Source: Rhynchopus sp. YZ270_cl-10 (lineage: Eukaryota > Euglenozoa > Diplonemea > Diplonemida > Diplonemidae). Taken from it: a stretch of DNA of 64,000 nucleotides. A program made the position numbers and the translations under genes. The notes below the pieces were generated by a model. That model saw only the letters and a list, made by a program, of their open reading frames with translations, ran no database searches and was not told where the DNA came from. Position 1 is the stretch's first letter. Each line of letters starts with the position of its first letter. Shown in pieces: positions 17,160-27,285 of this stretch. Location of the stretch: positions 195,567-259,566 of the forward strand of contig OZ037931.1 in the NCBI GenBank assembly GCA_964035575.1, written 5' to 3'.

Positions 17160-19346
17160 ATGCCGCCTGGTTTTAGTATACCGCTGACCGCGAGGGGGCG
17201 GGGGAGCGATCTGTATGGGAGAGGGATGGGTTCACCGAGGCCTGGGATGGGAGGGATGACGCCGAGAATGCTGGCATCCCCTAGACCAGGCGCATTGCGG
17301 ATGATGTCACCAAGACCAGGAGCATCTCCGAGAATGCCTAGAAGGCGGACTACAGCGCCGCAAGCAGTTGACGGGCCCCCCGCTTCACCCCGACCTCCCG
17401 CGACACAAGAGGCCACAAAAATAATTGTGGCGAAAGGTGATGATGATATATCAACAGAAAGTTCGCCAGAGGAATCACCAATTCTTGCCTCTACCGCTGC
17501 ACGAAAGAATATGCCCAGGCTTTCATTGAATACCATGGATACTATGGATACAACGAAGACGGAGGATAGAAAAAACGCAAGGCGTGCAACAGATGCAGCA
17601 TTGGGGGACTTAGAGGCAGCGAAGGAAAAGCTGGATGCCGACGGGATTGACATCAAAATGTTGACACGAGCGTTTCAGCAGATTGATGACCAAGGTGACG
17701 GAGTGCTCGATCTGTCGGAATTTCGGAATCTTTGGAGGGTAGTGTTCCCGCAGCGACCATTAGATGAAGCATCCTGGCGATACACAGAACGGATATTTTA
17801 TGAGATAGACTGTGATGGGTCGGGGGAAATCAGTTGGGATGAAATTCTTGCGTATCTCAATAAATCGAGGAGGCTGGTGGAGAGGGGTAAGCCGCCAACG
17901 GAGACGATCGAAAAAATTTTTCGGTTTGTCGGAAATTCGGAGGATTTGTACTCAGATGCACGCTCATTAGCTTCGTACGCGGTTGCGATTTTCAAGCTGT
18001 TTTCGCAGGCTGTGGTGTTAACCAGTATTGTTGTTTTAATGATCGAATCTCTCCCATCCATGCAACCAGAAAACGCCGACGATGCCCCAGGGGATAGTAT
18101 TACCTTTGCCATTGAGAGTGGATGTATAGGGTTTTTTACGGTTGAATTGCTGTTGTGGATGTTTTCCTACCCTTCTTCAGAGATGTACGTTGATGCTGAA
18201 GGGAAAAACCAAATTATTGCGAAATTTGAGGAGATTTACCCGCAGCCTGAAAATATACGTAGGGTAAAATGGCGGCTTGTGGTTCGAGAAGTGGAGTTTT
18301 ATATTGATTTGGTCTCGATTTTGCCGTATTATATTATTTTGATTGTTGGGAGTTCGACCAAAAATGCGAGTCCGTTGGTGGCAGTGAGGACGTTGCGGTT
18401 GTTAAGGTTGCTGCGTATTTTGAGGATTTTGCGATTAGGGAAATCTGGGCTTCATGGAAAAATTCCTGAATTGGGCGCCGCGTTGTATAAGAGCATTATG
18501 AGTCTGATCTTCCTGGTTTTTTTGATAATTATTGCGACCACGATTGCCGCCACTTTTATGTTTTATGCAGAGCTCGACCAAACGCATTTCGACAACACTC
18601 ATTTACAATGGCGTCGTGACCATGACTCAGAATACATCGATGCCGGAGCCTTAATCCAATTTCAATCCATCCCCGATTCGCTGTGGTGGGGGATCGTTAC
18701 CTTAACAACAGTAGGATATGGTGATTTCTTTCCTACAACGGTGGCAGGGAAGATTATTGCGTCGCTCACAATGCTCTGTGGGTTGATCGTTATTGGATAT
18801 CCGATCACAATTTTGACCGGAACCTTTCAGTTAATGGAGATCGAACGGTTTGAGAAGGAGGAGAAGATGGATCGGTGTAGGGAGTTTTATAATGGGATTA
18901 AGGAGTGGGTGAAGAATGCGACGGAGCAGCAGGGGTCGGGGAAGGAGGCAACATCACCGTTAGAGATGTCGGGGATAGGGGGGGCACCTGGGCCGACACC
19001 GTTGAGTCAGCAGAATTTGCAACTGCTTCATGCGATTGTCGAGTTAGAGACAAAGTTCTCTGACACACTCGCTGCAATCGAAGGCCGTGTACGTAAAATG
19101 GAGCGATACGACTTTGCCACCAAATCCATGCTCCTCCCCGACTATAACAGCGACGACACCGCCTCCGAGTCAAGCAGCTCCGGGTCCTTCCATGCAAGCG
19201 CAGAGGTTGTAAAGTCTCTCCACGACATAAATATCCAACCAAACACAAAAGAACAAAAAAACGCTCCCTTTGGAAAATCCTCCAAGGAAGACGACGCCCC
19301 AAAGCCAGCAATGAAAATATCCCTCCCGAGTTTGAAGTTAAAGTAG
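17160..19346 (+). CDS. Voltage-gated K+ channel with N-terminal EF-hand pair
   Basis: 728 residues, one exon. Residues 1-130 are disordered, rich in Pro/Arg with SPRPG-type repeats. Two EF-hands follow: loop DDQGDGVLDLSE near 172 and DCDGSGEISWDE near 216, both with the Gly-6 and Glu-12 expected for Ca2+. Six membrane segments follow (S1 about 276-297, S2 314-337, S3 380-398, S4 407-427, S5 442-470, S6 528-556). S4 is RTLRLLRLLRILRILRLGK, with Arg every third residue. The pore helix is WWGIVTLTTVGYGDFFP, with the K+ selectivity filter TVGYGD near 517; S6 carries PITI in place of the animal PVP bend. The tail is Ser-rich with a helix (LLHAIVELETKFSDTLAAIE). It should be a tetrameric, depolarisation-gated K+ channel whose gating may be tuned by Ca2+ through the EF-hands (inference). 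Confidence 0.95.
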   Translation: MPPGFSIPLTARGRGSDLYGRGMGSPRPGMGGMTPRMLASPRPGALRMMSPRPGASPRMPRRRTTAPQAVDGPPASPRPPATQEATKIIVAKGDDDISTESSPEESPILASTAARKNMPRLSLNTMDTMDTTKTEDRKNARRATDAALGDLEAAKEKLDADGIDIKMLTRAFQQIDDQGDGVLDLSEFRNLWRVVFPQRPLDEASWRYTERIFYEIDCDGSGEISWDEILAYLNKSRRLVERGKPPTETIEKIFRFVGNSEDLYSDARSLASYAVAIFKLFSQAVVLTSIVVLMIESLPSMQPENADDAPGDSITFAIESGCIGFFTVELLLWMFSYPSSEMYVDAEGKNQIIAKFEEIYPQPENIRRVKWRLVVREVEFYIDLVSILPYYIILIVGSSTKNASPLVAVRTLRLLRLLRILRILRLGKSGLHGKIPELGAALYKSIMSLIFLVFLIIIATTIAATFMFYAELDQTHFDNTHLQWRRDHDSEYIDAGALIQFQSIPDSLWWGIVTLTTVGYGDFFPTTVAGKIIASLTMLCGLIVIGYPITILTGTFQLMEIERFEKEEKMDRCREFYNGIKEWVKNATEQQGSGKEATSPLEMSGIGGAPGPTPLSQQNLQLLHAIVELETKFSDTLAAIEGRVRKMERYDFATKSMLLPDYNSDDTASESSSSGSFHASAEVVKSLHDINIQPNTKEQKNAPFGKSSKEDDAPKPAMKISLPSLKLK

Positions 19347-19386
19347 AAGGGAAGGGGGTGTAGGGATTTTTGTTTTGTTTCTGACC

Positions 19387-19475
19387 GCAACACTCTGGGG
19401 GTTCGATATAACCCTGCGGAGTGTCAGGGTGCCTGCGTCCTTTTGGCGTTTGCACCATCAACTTCACTTTCTGAT
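19387..19475 (+). repeat. C-family repeat
   Basis: CAACACTC...GGGTTCGATA...CCTGCGGAGTGTCAG forms a stem ACACTC/GAGTGT around a GGTTCGATAACC-like core; then CCTGCGTCC, GGCGTTTGCACC and ATCAACTTCACTTTC. Other copies at 23396, 41350 and 57042. Confidence 0.75.
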
Positions 19476-20589
19476 GTGTGCAGGAGTAGGTAAGTCGTTG
19501 TTTGAGTGTTGTCTTTTTTTTGATTTTATGTAGGCCACCGACGACCTTTTGTTGTCGAAAATCAAAAAAAATTTGATGTGTGCATGCACATTCATCTTTT
19601 GTTTTCTTAGAAAGTTTTTGTATTTTTTTTTTTAGTGAGTTTAGCGGTAGTTTCCTTCCCAATGTTTTTCCCCCACCTCCCCTCCTCCCTCCTCCTGATG
19701 TATCTAAGCATTGAGGCTAAGATTATACCAACTTTTCCTTTTTTTTTAGCAGTGTTTCCAAGCGTGATGCAAACCCTGACGGAGAGTCCCCCATGTACAA
19801 TTGAAAAAAAAAATGCTGGAGAGCAAAACAAAAAAAATTGTTTGGGAAGAGAGGAGTTCCGTCTGAATTGAGTTTGTTTGCCACGCAGAGAAAAAAGAAA
19901 AAAAAAAAAACAGTGGAGATTGCACCAACTGTGGCAACACAACCGAGGCAACTACACTACTCCAATCATTTATCAAAAAAATATAGTGAAGACTGTCTGT
20001 AAGGCGGTTACACTGAACCAACAGATCATTAACTTAAAGTAAATAATGGTTTTTGTATCCTCTCATTGACCGGGGAGGTAAAAATACTGTTCGATCATTT
20101 AACACCCAAGCACTGTGTGGATCCTTTTTTAGCCTAGACGAACATCTGTTGGAGTAAACAGGAAAAAAAAAGCATACAGTGAAGTCTACCTCATAGGGCA
20201 ACTCCGCTAATTTCAACAGATTATCAAAACCCCCGCTTTTTTGTTCAACGCAGAAAGAGGATGTGTACTGTGCAGGCACACATTCATCCTATTATCACGC
20301 CTGTTTTCCGTTTGCTTGTCTGTAGCAGCCTATATTTGTATGTATTCAACTTCTTTATTTGTTCAAAAACAACTTTATTCCTCTTAGAAAAAAAAGGACT
20401 ACTGTATGGGTCATAAATCACAAATCACCTGCCCGCGGGTTTTTGGTTCGGTTTTTGGCGGAAAAAAAATGTAGTTATGTCCTTTGCCCCCCCCGAACGT
20501 TGTAATCTCGTGACAACTCTCCTTTCAAACTTTGTTAAAATTGTGTGTCAGTACACGAGATACATGGCATCTTACAAGCTTTTTCTCTT

Positions 20590-20640
20590 GGTACACTGTT
20601 CACGAAGAGGGGCTTTGTATTTTCAAATCAAATTTACCTT
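20590..20640 (+). repeat. A-family short repeat
   Basis: GGTACACTGTTCACGAAGAG, GGCTTTGTATTTTCAAATCA; usual start and tail. Confidence 0.7.
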
Positions 20641-20720
20641 CTTTTTTTCCTATTGGAGCATTTGCGTAAAGTAGTGCATGCACTATGTTACCCAGCTCCA
20701 CCCAAAGAATTTTTTTTTTC

Positions 20721-20920
20721 AAGGTGACTAAGCATCAAGCCCGATCATCTTATCAACCTTTAGCCGTTAAAAAGGGCTGGGGTATAAAGAGGTCGCGTGA
20801 TTCGACGAGCGGATGTGAACCGCCTCCGTTCTCTTACGGTACCGATCACTCAACGTACCGCCCTTTTTTCATGAGCTCGACTGAGATGCGTTTTTAGCAC
20901 GTTTCAACTACTCTTTTTTT
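20721..20920 (+). repeat. B-family plus F-family repeats, adjacent
   Basis: A diverged B copy (AAGGTGACTAAGCATCAAGC, GATCATCTTATCAACCTT) is followed at 20763 by an F copy nearly identical to 11168-11330. Confidence 0.75.
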
Positions 20921-21155
20921 TTTCTTTTTTTCTCACCTACAACTTTTTACAATCCACAATTTCGATGTGAGGTGAACTCATATAGGATCACCAGATGCTC
21001 ACCCCCCAAAAAAGGGTGCATCTTTTTTTAGAACAGAAAAAAGTGAAGTTTGTACAGCTGGTTGGTTTTATCTCAGCATTTTTCAAGGAAAAAAGCTTTG
21101 CCTTTTTTTTTTGACGAAATTATTTTTACTATTGTTTTTGGTTGACAAATGTTGC

Positions 21156-21205
21156 AAGGTGACCAAGTAGTCGCAAGGCTTAGGTTCATCTTGGAACCCT
21201 TTCTT
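21156..21205 (+). repeat. B-family hairpin repeat (diverged)
   Basis: AAGGTGACCAAGTAGTCGCA, AGGCTTAGGTTCATCTTGGAA, then pyrimidines. Confidence 0.55.
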
Positions 21206-21322
21206 TTGTCAACAAGGTACTTTGTGTTTTCTTCCGGGCTGGCATCGTGGGTCAGTCGGAGGAGGTGCCTGCATTAACACCTACCATTTCTTTGTACGCA
21301 AAAAAAATCCTCATTTTTTGTT

Positions 21323-23293
21323 GGGGTAAGGACATTCTGGTACCCCCAAGTTTGACTTTTGGACAATTCAGACCCACAAGGTTTCGATAAAGACAATTCA
21401 GACCCACAAGGTTTACGATAAAGACAGTTCAAACCCACAAGGTTTACGATAAAGACACTTCAGAACCACAAGGTTTGCATTTTGGACAGTTCAACCCCAC
21501 AAGGTTTGCACTTTGGACAGTTCAGACCTTGTGGGTCTGAACTGTCCAAAATGCAAACCTTGTGGGTCTGAAGTGTCCAAAATTCAAACCTTGTGGTTCT
21601 GAACTGTCCAAAAGTCAAACCTTGTACGTGTTTTCTTCTTCTAAGGTGCTTGCTCTCCATACCTAGACCCTCGAATTTTTTTTCTTGACCCCATACATAT
21701 GGGTGCATTTCGACGATTTGAGGCCATTCAAAGCAAAAGTTGGCACTTTTGAGCATCTGCGGGGGTCTAAAACACGGTTTTGCGTACACCACGCTGGATG
21801 ATAGGGGTCACATGATAGGTCACATCATGTGGCCATATATCAAGTTACACCGCAAAAATCTACCAGACCCTGTCTTCGTACAACGCCGCAGACAGGCCAA
21901 ACATGCGTTGGACTCAGAGGAATGCCTGCTGTGCAGGTATCAAACATGAGAACCAACTCCCAGCAACAAGGGGCGCCTTTTGGCAGGCGTTGTTGAGGGT
22001 GTTTGGGGTGCAAAGTTTTCCACAATTTTGATGCGCGGGTACAGAAGTGTTGTCTTGTTCTTTCATCTCTAGGAAGTTAAATGTTCAATCGCGTTTAACT
22101 ACCACTAGGGCTTGTTCAGTGAACCCACGAGGGGTCGAAGGGGGTTGGTTATCCCATATCTATCAAAGGTTGTGTCGACCAGGCGAATCCACTATGTTAC
22201 GCTGTACGTTGTTAAATCCGAAGAAATAACAACAGTGCATATGGCAGCGTCCGCAAACCACCCCCCGGTTATTATATAAGGTTATTATCAACTGCAGGAA
22301 GTTTGTTAAAAAGAGTGCCTCACGCTACACAAACCACCACCCGCGATTGACTTAGATGATAACTAGAGAATTCAGAACAAAACAACACCCTGCCCCATAC
22401 ACACTAAATTGTCATGCTCAAGAGCATGCCTGGGCCAAAATTACTGTGACAAGAAGGCAACAAGACCACCCACAAGGAGTGTGAAATGTGCACTGGTTTT
22501 CTGGGGGAACGCAATATTTTATTGTGCCTCGTCCTCCGCGAGCAGAGGACAGACTTTCCGGAAAGTTTCCAAAGGTCGAATTTCTTGCACTAGCCATGCT
22601 CCCTGGGTTAAATGGCAATAGCAGTGACTGACTTCTGAGAGAAACAGGGTACTTGAAACCCAATTTTCATTATTTTGGTGTAATCCTGTGAGGGATGGGT
22701 GGGGAGGTGTGGGTGTGGGTGGGTGAAAAAAGGTGCACGAAGACAGGGTCTGGTAGATTTTTGCGGTGTAACTTGATATATGGCCACATGATGTGACCTA
22801 TCATGTGACCCCTATCATCCAGCGTGGTGTACGCAAAACCGTGTTTTAGACCCCCGCAGATGCTCAAAAGTGCCAACTTTTGCTTTGAATGGCCTCAAAT
22901 CGTCGAAATGCACCCATATGTATGGGGTCAAGAAAAAAAATTCGAGGGTCTAGGTATGGAGAGCAAGCACCTTAGAAGAAGAAAACACGTACAAGGTTTG
23001 ACTTTTGGACAGTTCAGAACCACAAGGTTTGTATTTTGGACACTTCAGACCCACAAGGTTTGCATTTTGGACAGTTCAGACCCACAAGGTCTGAACTGTC
23101 CAAAGTGCAAACCTTGTGGGGTTGAACTGTCCAAAATGCAAACCTTGTGGTTCTGAAGTGTCTTTATCGTAAACCTTGTGGGTTTGAACTGTCTTTATCG
23201 TAAACCTTGTGGGTCTGAATTGTCTTTATCGAAACCTTGTGGGTCTGAATTGTCCAAAAGTCAAACTTGGGGGTACCAGAATGTCCTTACCCC
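21323..23293. mobile_element. Mutator-like element with long inverted arms (1,971 bp)
   Basis: Arms of about 555 bp (21323-21881 and 22737-23293) are nearly perfect reverse complements, starting GGGGTAAGGACATTCTGGTA. The 9 bp TTTTTTGTT lie directly before and after (21314-21322 and 23294-23302). Nine-bp duplications with long inverted repeats are typical of Mutator-like elements. Each arm carries a sub-terminal array of about 30-bp units (GACAGTTCAGACCCACAAGG). The 855-bp centre lacks a recognisable transposase; one central frame reads NACCAGIKHENQLPATRGAF, then WQALLRVFGVQSF, possibly a captured gene piece. Non-autonomous; arm identity suggests a fairly recent insertion. Confidence 0.9.
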
Positions 23294-24361
23294 TTTTTTG
23301 TTTGATCTCTAAATCATGTTGTCCCCCCTTCCCGGTCAGGGTGGGGTAATGACTATATACCTGCTTACAGCTTCCCTGTAAACCACACCCAAGCGCAACA
23401 CTCCGGGGTTCGATAACCTGCGGAGTGTCAGTGCCTGCGTCCCAGAGGCGTTTGCACTTTCAACTTCACTTTGTTTTTTCATTTTTTGTTCCGAAGAAAA
23501 TCGTGGTTGCTATCTTGTAGTGGTCAAAAATCAAGCAATTTTTTTTTTCTTCTGTTTCCCCCATCTCCAAATCACTCCTCATTCTTCTGCGACACTCAAA
23601 ATATCGCATTTTTTTTATATGTTCAGGTCCTTTTCTAGAAATGGAAATAATAAATAAACAAAACGAAAGAACATCCCGCATGATGCAGTTTTAACACGGT
23701 GGGGGGAGGGTGGGGTTTTTTTTTGGGTTGCATCAACAGTATTTCAAAAGCATTATGTGATTGTGTGCATGCACTCAAGTTGAGAGCATAATTTTTGTTT
23801 TCTAAATTCTTTTTTTTTTGGCCTTAAAGAGGTTTCCTCTTCACAGGCCAAGGTAGTCAGCGGGAGCGTATTGCAGTAAAAATATTACCACAGAATATTT
23901 ATTACACACTTTTACGCACAACACAAAATGTTTGAAAGGTCTCACAAACTACCGATACTGAAAACACCGTGAATTTAGTACAATATTGGACAGACCCACC
24001 AATAGTTTCAACTGAGTTTTTCTATAAAAATGGAACCACACCAGCCATCGTTTAGAAAAAATTCACGCTGATAACCACCGACCAGTGGACCCTCCCCCCT
24101 CTTTGCTTTTGCAAAAATAAATAATGCAACTAAGTTTTCAACAAAAAAAAAAAATAAAACACCACCCCACAACACGATCGCAGTACATCGTTTTAGGGTG
24201 ATCTACATAACAACACACACTCTCCTCACCCTCTCCCTCTCCCTCTCTCCCCCAATATTTTTTACTCAAATAACCTGCATCCTTCCTCTTCACAACAGTC
24301 CACACTACTTCCTCCCCTACCCCCTTCAATCCTTTTACCCTAGACAGAATACACAAAAAGC
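23294..24361. other. Intergenic region with a C repeat
   Basis: A C-family copy lies at 23396-23472. The rest is AT-rich and pyrimidine-rich; no gene seen. Confidence 0.6.
23396..23472 (+). repeat. C-family repeat
   Basis: CAACACTCCGGGGTTCGATA, ACCTGCGGAGTGTCAGTGCC, then CCCAGAGGCGTTTGCAC and TTCAACTTCACTTT; the cleanest copy. Stem ACACTCCG/CGGAGTGT. Confidence 0.8.
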
Positions 24362-26263
24362 ATGGAGGAGTCGGTGGCTTCCGTGAGGAGGGTGATGACA
24401 GTTCCGGAACGGCGAAGGGTGCGGAAGAAACACATGCTCATCGTAGGGGGTGCGGTGAGCGTGGTGTACTGGCTGAATGCTGCTGTGGTGTTGATGGCGA
24501 TGGATGCGTCGGCAGACCCGCTTATGGCAAATGAGATGGCGATGCGGTGCACATTCCACGGACTCTTGGTGCTGGCCACCACAGGGCTCTACGTGGCCAG
24601 CAGGAACAGGGTGTGGTACATCGTGGCGTGGTTGTACCTTGTTGCCACCTCCACAAACGCTGCAGGCTCTGCTATTGTCAGCCTACGTGGTCACAACGCC
24701 ACCCACGATGCTACAGCACTCTTTGTTGGCATTGTGTTAATCGGTGAAGTTCTTCTCAACGTTCTTTTCCTCGCAATATGGTACCGTTACCGCCTTTTGT
24801 CAGAGATAACCGATGACGACCACCTGCCGACCAGCCCCTGGGGTGCCTACTCTGGGATCGGCTGCGCAACGTACGGTACTATAGTTGTTTCGTTCATGCT
24901 GCGCAGCTGTGATACCCTATGGGCTGCGTTGCACTCAGAGTTTGCCTTTGCACAGTACAGTACGTTCGCTTGGGTGATGGGTGGTGTTGCGAGTATTACT
25001 GCTGCAGGGCATCTTGCGGTGACAGCATCGTTGGGGCTGTTCTACGTCATCCGCGCACGACCCCGCAAGGACAACCTCCCCGCCGCAGGGCTGGCGTATC
25101 TCTTGGTAACAACCGGCTCGCTTTTTGCTGATGCGTTTTCAGTGGGGCACACCTCCACGTTGAGTAATATCGCTACGTTGTGTGAAGGGATCAGTGTGTT
25201 TCTTGTTGTTGTGTCATTAGCGTCGGAGAAACGTGAAGGTAATGTTACCGAAGAGATAGAGCTGGAGGAGGTAGATGACATCCACGAAGCGGTCCGTACA
25301 GAGACAGAACGGCTGACCAAGACTGCAAGGAGAGTGTTGGAAGGGTGCGCTCTGGTGCATATGCTTGCCTGGTATTGTGAATGCATCGCATTAGTGTGCG
25401 CAGCCCCGATGGGGTCGCTGTTGGGTGAAGGCATTGCGGCTGGGATAGGAGGTGCGCATGGGGCAGTGCTGTACGGTGTGCAGACCCTTAATATACACTA
25501 TTTGTCGAATCTCGGGCGTGCAACGATAGCGCATGAACGGCTGCGACGCCACTCATTCCATTTCGTCACCTCCATCTTCTATGTGTGCATCGCTGCCGCT
25601 GCCGTTGTAGGTTCCCTCCGTACTCTTATCTTCGACGCATCCAATAGGTGGCAGACAGTTCTGCTGCTCTGCTCCGCGTTGTGCAGGATGTGCACCCAAC
25701 TCCTCGCTATTTGGTGTGTAACCTGGATTAGAGGTGATACCTGGCGTTTTGAGACCATAGAAGAAGCAAGGCAAAACCTGTCACAGCGAGAGGTGGTAAA
25801 CGAGGGGGTGGTGGAGGTGGCGGCGGAGATGAAGCGCCTGCAGATGGCGGCGGGGGGGTTGGTTGGGGTGGTGGTGTTGCTGGTGTACGTTATGATTGCT
25901 GGGCTGGGTGGTGAGGTGGAGGCGATGTACCCGGTGGTGGGGGGGCATTCGGCAGGGCACGCCCTAGCGTTTCACTTCTCCTTTCTATATGCAATTCACG
26001 CGTTGGTGGCGGCGTTAAACTACCGCCGGGTGTCACTCTCTCTCGTCCTCGCAGGCTCGCCGTTCATCCTCACCCTCCTCGTCATCGTTATTGTGAAGCA
26101 ATCAACGCACGACCTGCTGCCCCTCGCAGTTCTCTCACCCCTCTCTCTCGCCATCGCCTCTGTCGCCGTCCTGCTGTATCGAATTAAAATCAAAGCAAAT
26201 CAACACCCAGCCATCTTCACAAGTGGAAATGTAGATTGGCAAATGTGGGAGCCCTCTTATTGA
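24362..26263 (+). CDS. Multi-pass membrane protein, family not recognised
   Basis: 633 residues, one exon. About thirteen hydrophobic segments are visible, for example LIVGGAVSVVYWLNAAVVLM, GIVLIGEVLLNVLFLAIWY, FVTSIFYVCIAAAAVVGSL, GGLVGVVVLLVYVMIAGLGG and LAIASVAVLLYRIKIKA. They fall into two blocks separated by a charged, soluble loop (about 290-325, EEIELEEVDDIHEAVRTETE). A second soluble loop lies around 465-495. No signal peptide is evident; the N-terminus is basic. The two-block layout could reflect an internal duplication, but no repeat motif is clear. It could be a transporter or a membrane scaffold; function is not assigned. The next two genes downstream are also membrane or signalling proteins on the same strand. 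Confidence 0.8.
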   Translation: MEESVASVRRVMTVPERRRVRKKHMLIVGGAVSVVYWLNAAVVLMAMDASADPLMANEMAMRCTFHGLLVLATTGLYVASRNRVWYIVAWLYLVATSTNAAGSAIVSLRGHNATHDATALFVGIVLIGEVLLNVLFLAIWYRYRLLSEITDDDHLPTSPWGAYSGIGCATYGTIVVSFMLRSCDTLWAALHSEFAFAQYSTFAWVMGGVASITAAGHLAVTASLGLFYVIRARPRKDNLPAAGLAYLLVTTGSLFADAFSVGHTSTLSNIATLCEGISVFLVVVSLASEKREGNVTEEIELEEVDDIHEAVRTETERLTKTARRVLEGCALVHMLAWYCECIALVCAAPMGSLLGEGIAAGIGGAHGAVLYGVQTLNIHYLSNLGRATIAHERLRRHSFHFVTSIFYVCIAAAAVVGSLRTLIFDASNRWQTVLLLCSALCRMCTQLLAIWCVTWIRGDTWRFETIEEARQNLSQREVVNEGVVEVAAEMKRLQMAAGGLVGVVVLLVYVMIAGLGGEVEAMYPVVGGHSAGHALAFHFSFLYAIHALVAALNYRRVSLSLVLAGSPFILTLLVIVIVKQSTHDLLPLAVLSPLSLAIASVAVLLYRIKIKANQHPAIFTSGNVDWQMWEPSY

Positions 26264-26354
26264 AAAGAAACCACCTTTCAAAGTGATTCGCACAATTTTT
26301 GCTTGAAGTGTTGTTGAAGAAGCTCAATGACGTCGTATATATACCAAGAATTTC

Positions 26355-26440
26355 AAGGAAAATGATTTTTGTGGTTTTCACCGTTAGTTTGCTTGCAACA
26401 GTGAAAATCACAAATCAAGTCATTTTTACTTCACCATCGT
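26355..26440. repeat. Small inverted-repeat sequence related to 39170-39296
   Basis: GGTTTTCACCGTT and AACAGTGAAAATCACAAATC face each other, with TCATTTTTACTTCACC at the right; the same end phrase occurs at 39280. Possibly a MITE family of low similarity. Confidence 0.45.
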
Positions 26441-26647
26441 ACATGGTTTGCATCCCTGACCTCCGTCTTATGATGTGCTATTGGTGTGGGTGTGGCTTTC
26501 AATACAAAAAAGGAAGGATTTGCCAGCAAAATGGTTCTCCCATATACCTTCAGAGAATGTATGAAGTGTGTTTTGCTTGATTTTGCAAAAATTTATCTAT
26601 CTTCTGCAAAACAAAAAAATAAACAACTCCCGCCTACCCCATTTTCC

Positions 26648-27000
26648 GATATGCACGAGAGGCACCTTCGTCTTTCCATTTTTTCCCGCCCAAATTAGTG
26701 ACTCAAGGATTTGCTCCAGCATCGCCTCTCCCACACTCTGCAAAACAGGCAGAGGACCGAGGAGTGCAAAGAGTGCCCCAACGGGACCCTACATCACACA
26801 GGCCTAATGACCCTGTGTTCGCAATGATCTTGCTTCCTATCCCCGTTCATCTGGCTGATGAGTGGAACCGGGAGTAGCACACATCAGATGTCAACCACGA
26901 AATGGATGTAGGACTGCACGGTTGGGGGGTCCACCCCGGTACACCCCGGTCATACCAAGGTACACTGTTCACGGGCTGTCGTATTTCAAGCCAACTTTCC
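26648..27000 (+). repeat. B-prime fragment followed by long A-family repeat
   Basis: 26648-26685 carries the alternate hairpin (TGCACGAGAGGCA) with a CTTCGTCTTTCC tail. 26705-27000 is a long A copy like 2953 and 56650, ending GGTACACTGTTCACGG and a shortened GTATTTCAAGCC. It lies about 290 bp upstream of the cyclase start. Confidence 0.7.
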
Positions 27001-27285
27001 CCCCCCCCCCTTTTTCTTTTCCCACATAACTACGGAACAGAACAATACACGGGTTTGTCCCTCACCCCTCTGTCTCTGTCTCTTCTCTCCCCTTTTCCCT
27101 CCGATTTTTGATATTTTTCAGAACTCGCGGATGATCAGTTTCGAACCTAGCCCACAGAAATTCTTTGTTATTTGCTTCTTTTTGTTTGAGTGGTGAAGGA
27201 AGGTGTACTGCACCACACCTCCTTCTGGAGATCGAATAGACCCTCCCTCTACCCCCTCCGTCCCCTTTCCCCTTCCCCCGCGAAG

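Larger units (their letters stand above)
19347..21322. other. Intergenic region with C, A, F and B repeats
   Basis: No gene. Copies: C at 19387-19475, A at 20590-20640, B at 20721-20760, F at 20763-20920, B at 21156-21205. Two weak D-like or pogo-end-like pieces (TATAGTGAAGACTG near 19980; ACAGTGAAGTC near 20177) also occur. Confidence 0.6.
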
